Positions 61,340-64,000 of a stretch of 64,000 bases of DNA are shown here, in pieces. This stretch comes from an uncultured Prevotellaceae bacterium (lineage in GTDB: Bacteria > Bacteroidota > Bacteroidia > Bacteroidales > Bacteroidaceae). The translations under genes and the position numbers were made by a program. Within the stretch, counting starts at the first letter, position 1. Each line of letters starts with the position of its first letter. The notes under the pieces were generated by a model. That model was not told the origin of the DNA. It searched no databases and saw nothing but the letters and a program-made list of their open reading frames with translations. Location: positions 62,001-126,000 of the forward strand of contig ONMR01000004.1 of the NCBI GenBank assembly GCA_900318995.1. The letters run 5' to 3'.

Positions 61340-61415
61340 TGACGCAAAGGGGTCGTTTCTTTTAGTCGCTTCGCTTGGTAAAAGCGTCCCTTTGGGCCGA
61401 GCGCGTTTTGCGTCA
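61340..61415. mobile_element. Long B-family element, 76 bp, second copy
   Basis: The inverse-oriented counterpart of 32172-32247, same 76-bp length. Ends TGACGCA...TGCGTCA. Its right-end TCA is the TGA stop of the BASS symporter gene on the minus strand. Confidence 0.7.
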
Positions 61416-62330
61416 TTTTCTGAAAATATAAGCTACGATTGCACCGCTGATGTTGTGCCAGACGCTGAAAATGGCACCGGGTATGGTGGCCAGGGGGTAG
61501 GCGGCAAAATGCAGGGTGGCAAGTGATGACGCAAGACCTGAGTTCTGCATGCCTACCTCGATTGATATGGCCCGTTTCTTGGGCTCGGACAGCCTGAGCA
61601 GACGTCCAATAAAGTAGCCCAGCCCCAGTCCGCATATGTTGTGGAGCATCACCACAAGCACTATTATCATTCCTCCTGCCAGCAGCTTATCGGCATTGGC
61701 CGCAATTATGATTGCTACGATAAATGCAATTGCCACCGATGAGAATGCGGGCAGATAATCTACGGTCTTATCGGTAAACTTTGGCCACAGACTCTTTATG
61801 ATGAGGCCGATGACAATAGGCAGAATCACCACCCAGAGTATGCTCAGCAGCATGCCAAACACATTCACATGGACACTATGGCCGGCAAGCGCCCATGTGA
61901 GCACAGGTGTAAGCAGCGGTGCCAGGATGGTGGATACGCCGGTCATGCCTACCGACAGTGCAAGATCGCCTTTGGCCAGATAGGTGATTACGTTCGATGC
62001 CGTACCGCCCGGGCAGCATCCCACCAGCACAACGCCCAATGCCAGTGCATCATCGAGCCTGAACACACGTGCCAGCACCCATGCCAGCAGTGGCATGATG
62101 GTAAACTGTGCAAGACAGCCTATGATGATATCCTTGGGACGGCTGAACACAACTTTGAAATCCTCCAGATTGAGTGTAAGACCCATGCCGAACATCACAA
62201 CGCCCAGCAGATAATTGATAACCTTGGGGCGTATCCTTGAAAGCGCATCGGGAAATATGAAGGCCAGCACTGCCGCTGCAAATACCAGCACGCCCATGTA
62301 CTTGGATATAAACTGACAGATTCTTTTCAT
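61413..62330 (-). CDS. Bile acid:sodium symporter (BASS) family protein
   Basis: 305 residues, nine to ten membrane helices. VVLVGCCPGGTASNVITYLAKGDLALSV and EVGMQNSGLASSLATLHF are the BASS sodium/substrate-site motifs. Substrate in bacteria varies (bile acids, pantoate, pyruvate-like anions); not predictable here. TACCTTTG promoter at 62348-62355 (minus). Stop codon supplied by the B element. Confidence 0.9.
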   Translation of the reverse strand: MKRICQFISKYMGVLVFAAAVLAFIFPDALSRIRPKVINYLLGVVMFGMGLTLNLEDFKVVFSRPKDIIIGCLAQFTIMPLLAWVLARVFRLDDALALGVVLVGCCPGGTASNVITYLAKGDLALSVGMTGVSTILAPLLTPVLTWALAGHSVHVNVFGMLLSILWVVILPIVIGLIIKSLWPKFTDKTVDYLPAFSSVAIAFIVAIIIAANADKLLAGGMIIVLVVMLHNICGLGLGYFIGRLLRLSEPKKRAISIEVGMQNSGLASSLATLHFAAYPLATIPGAIFSVWHNISGAIVAYIFRK

Positions 62331-62347
62331 AAACCTTTACCGACGTG

Positions 62348-62355
62348 CAAAGGTA
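62348..62355 (-). promoter_or_regulatory. -7 box of the BASS symporter gene
   Basis: TACCTTTG on the minus strand, 18 bases from the start codon. Confidence 0.5.
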
Positions 62356-62362
62356 TAAAAAA

Positions 62363-62393
62363 CGACGCAAAGGGAAACGACCCCTTTGCGTCA
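62363..62393. repeat. Short B-family palindrome
   Basis: CGACGCAAAGGG, AAACGACC, CCTTTGCGTCA. It lies just upstream of the BASS promoter, in the gap after the alpha/beta hydrolase gene. Confidence 0.7.
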
Positions 62394-62499
62394 AATACTG
62401 AGCGTATGCGGTATTGGGCTCACCCTTGGGCCAAACCGAAAAATCAACTGTTTTCACTGTCATTGAATACTAAGAGTCCGATATTCAATAATTTGGCTC

Positions 62500-63546
62500 T
62501 CATTTCAGATTGGCTTTGAAGAATGATTCAATCTTGTCGTAGGGGATTACTCCGGCTACGTCATCGTAAAGGTCCACGTGCGATGCGCCGGGGATAATCA
62601 TCAGTTCCTTATTTCCCTCTACGGCCGATACACCCTCCACGTGCCTTCCGGTCATGCGCTCGAAGGCATATTCGCTGAAATAAATCTCCTGAGCCCATGC
62701 CAGCAGAGGCTGGTTCATGAAACTCTGGCAGCCTATGACGTTCCAGCCGTCGTTGGAGTTGCCGCTGCGCTTGTGGTAACCGCGTGGAGTCTTGTAGTAT
62801 GCGTGGTAATCCTTTACAAACCAGGGCGCATCGTCGGGCAGGGGATCAATAACGCCGCCTGCGCGCTTGTAAGTGCCTGATTTGTAATCCTCTGTGCGCT
62901 GTGCCGCAATGGCCTTGCGCTTTTCCATACGCTGAGCGGGGGTATCCTCGCTGGCAAAATAGCCCTCCACGTTCACCTTGCTCATATCATACATGGTGGA
63001 TGCCACGGTTGCCTTGATGCGCGGATCAAGTGCTGCCGCATTCACGCCCATACCTCCAAATCCGCATATGCCGATTATTCCGATACGCTCGGGGTCAACG
63101 TTATCCTGAACGGACAGGAAATCAACCGCTGCCAGAAAATCCTCGGTGTTGATATCGGGTGATGCCATACGGCGGGGCTCGCCGCCACTCTCACCGGTAA
63201 ACGAGGGGTCAAAGGCAATAGTCAGGAATCCGCGCTCGGCCATGTGCTGTGCGTACAGGCCGCTTGACTGCTCCTTAACGGCGCCGAACGGGCCGGTCAC
63301 GGCAATCGCTGCCAGCTTGCCCTTGGCATTCTTGGGCGTGTACATATCGGCCGCCAGCTCAATGCCGTAACGGTTGCGGAAAGTAACCTTCCTGTGGTCA
63401 ACCTTATCACTCTTAGGGAATGTCTTGTCCCACTCCTGTGTCAATTGTAGTGTTGTCATATCATTGTCTGTTTTTGTTTGTCCGTTTCCTGTGCAGCCCG
63501 TGAGCATCCAGCCCAGCAATGCTGCTGCAAATATAATCTTGTTCAT
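62500..63546 (-). CDS. Alpha/beta hydrolase (dienelactone-hydrolase-like) lipoprotein
   Basis: 348 residues. Lipoprotein signal FAAALLGWMLTGC. Alpha/beta hydrolase with nucleophile elbow GICGFGG (Cys in place of Ser, as in dienelactone hydrolases), an Asp in the following strands and the catalytic His in IIPGASHVDLYDD. Related proteins are annotated as DLH-like or acetylxylan-esterase-like enzymes; substrate unknown. TACTTTTG promoter at 63566-63573 (minus). Confidence 0.87.
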   Translation of the reverse strand: MNKIIFAAALLGWMLTGCTGNGQTKTDNDMTTLQLTQEWDKTFPKSDKVDHRKVTFRNRYGIELAADMYTPKNAKGKLAAIAVTGPFGAVKEQSSGLYAQHMAERGFLTIAFDPSFTGESGGEPRRMASPDINTEDFLAAVDFLSVQDNVDPERIGIIGICGFGGMGVNAAALDPRIKATVASTMYDMSKVNVEGYFASEDTPAQRMEKRKAIAAQRTEDYKSGTYKRAGGVIDPLPDDAPWFVKDYHAYYKTPRGYHKRSGNSNDGWNVIGCQSFMNQPLLAWAQEIYFSEYAFERMTGRHVEGVSAVEGNKELMIIPGASHVDLYDDVAGVIPYDKIESFFKANLK

Positions 63547-63918
63547 AAATCAGAAATTACTAATGCAAAAGTAGACGGTTTGCACGTATGTATCTTACCG
63601 ATTTTGGCTGAATAACTACCAATTTCGCAGATAATTGAATGTTTATATTGAAATTCCTACCTTAACCGGCATTTTGAAGAATATACATTTGTTGATTTGT
63701 AGTTAAAGATTAATGAAAGGCAAATATTTTTGCTTCCATGCTCATATTTTAAGCAAAACATTATGATTTCTGCTAAAAAATTGCTATCTATGTAGTCAGT
63801 ATATAATCGTGTAAAACATGGAGGGTAAAATCAAAACCGCGATACTTCAGAGCGAGGCACGAGTTGCAAAGGGTGTTTGTGGAAATTGGCAGGAAATAAA
63901 AAGTAATACGAAGATTCA
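63547..63918. other. AT-rich intergenic region before a KilA-N gene
   Basis: 372 bases, more AT-rich than the rest of the window. It contains the leftward hydrolase promoter, a rightward TATTTTTG (63725-63732) inside a dyad GCAAATATTTTTGC, and a 37-codon frame from 63818 (MEGKIKTAILQSEARVAKG...) that overlaps the next gene and matches nothing I know. Confidence 0.5.
63566..63573 (-). promoter_or_regulatory. -7 box of the alpha/beta hydrolase gene
   Basis: TACTTTTG on the minus strand, 20 bases from the start codon. Confidence 0.5.
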
Positions 63919-64000
63919 ATGGCAAAAATAATAGTACAGAACGTAGAGATAACGGTCTTGTCACACGATGACAAAGACTACATTTCCTTGACGGATATGG
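63919..64000 (+). CDS. KilA-N domain protein, N-terminus only
   Basis: 27 codons before the window ends: MAKIIVQNVEITVLSHDDKD then YISLTDM. This is the usual beginning of bacterial KilA-N (phage-type DNA-binding) proteins, in which the YISLTDM strand opens the domain. The AT-rich leader hints at an acquired gene. The remainder is outside the window. Confidence 0.6.
   Translation, partial: MAKIIVQNVEITVLSHDDKDYISLTDM

Noticed and set aside
63818-63931. 37-codon frame before the KilA-N gene
   Set aside because: It overlaps the KilA-N start by 13 bases, has no recognised similarity, and its codons are ordinary for AT-rich intergenic DNA.

Overview
The window is a chromosomal segment of a Bacteroidales bacterium (Bacteroides/Prevotella-like). 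Three things point there. Nearly every promoter I can see has the Bacteroidetes -7 box TAnnTTTG, and Shine-Dalgarno sequences are absent. The surface lipoproteins carry acidic residues just after the lipobox cysteine. The gene content is also typical: serine palmitoyltransferase, carboxyspermidine-type polyamine genes, AddAB-like helicase and nuclease, GH3/GH16/GH54-like glycosidases and LytTR regulators. No rRNA, CRISPR array, complete insertion sequence or prophage is visible. One tRNA-Pro(TGG), one probable 6S-like ncRNA and one preQ1-I riboswitch are present.

Layout. 1-6.4 kb: start of a membrane regulator (partial), three tandem surface lipoproteins, then a minus-strand operon ending in an AddB-like nuclease. 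6.4-9.1 kb: a MazG-like pyrophosphohydrolase coupled to a nuclease-helicase-S24 peptidase fusion. 9.4-13.5 kb: AddA-like helicase followed by a GH16 glycosidase. 13.6-22 kb: panB, a minus operon lon-tgt-lptF/G-DEAD helicase, trmN6. 21-23.4 kb: lipid kinase diverging from serine palmitoyltransferase. 23.4-24.2 kb: tRNA-Pro, a foldback element and an ncRNA. 24.2-30 kb: a five-gene polyamine operon. 30-38.9 kb: accessory genes, including two tandem copies of a module made of a membrane LytTR regulator and two small membrane proteins. 38.9-45.1 kb: a six-gene minus operon with an amino-acid ABC transporter and DcuB. 45-50.3 kb: a GH54-like enzyme convergent with a GH3 enzyme. 50.3-52.2 kb: riboswitch-yhhQ-queF-prdX. 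52.3-58 kb: two unusual fusion proteins, a Na/Pi transporter-PhoU-winged helix and a BlaI-BlaR1-sensor. 58-64 kb: HAD phosphatase, DMT permease, DUF1593 protein, BASS symporter, alpha/beta hydrolase and the start of a KilA-N gene.

Most striking signals. First, two families of short palindromes run through the accessory gaps: A, 33 bp, TGATACAAAAGGGG arms; B, TGACGCA ends, about 30 bp or exactly 76 bp. In nine genes the first triplet of such an element is the stop codon, and two convergent genes read through the elements so that repeat DNA encodes their C-termini. Second, several complete sensing devices sit on single polypeptides: a phosphate transporter fused to an OmpR-type DNA-binding domain, a BlaI repressor fused to its BlaR1 protease and a large outer sensor, and a helicase carrying an autocleavage-competent S24 domain. 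Queuosine functions (tgt, preQ1 riboswitch, yhhQ, queF) and polyamine functions form coherent sets.
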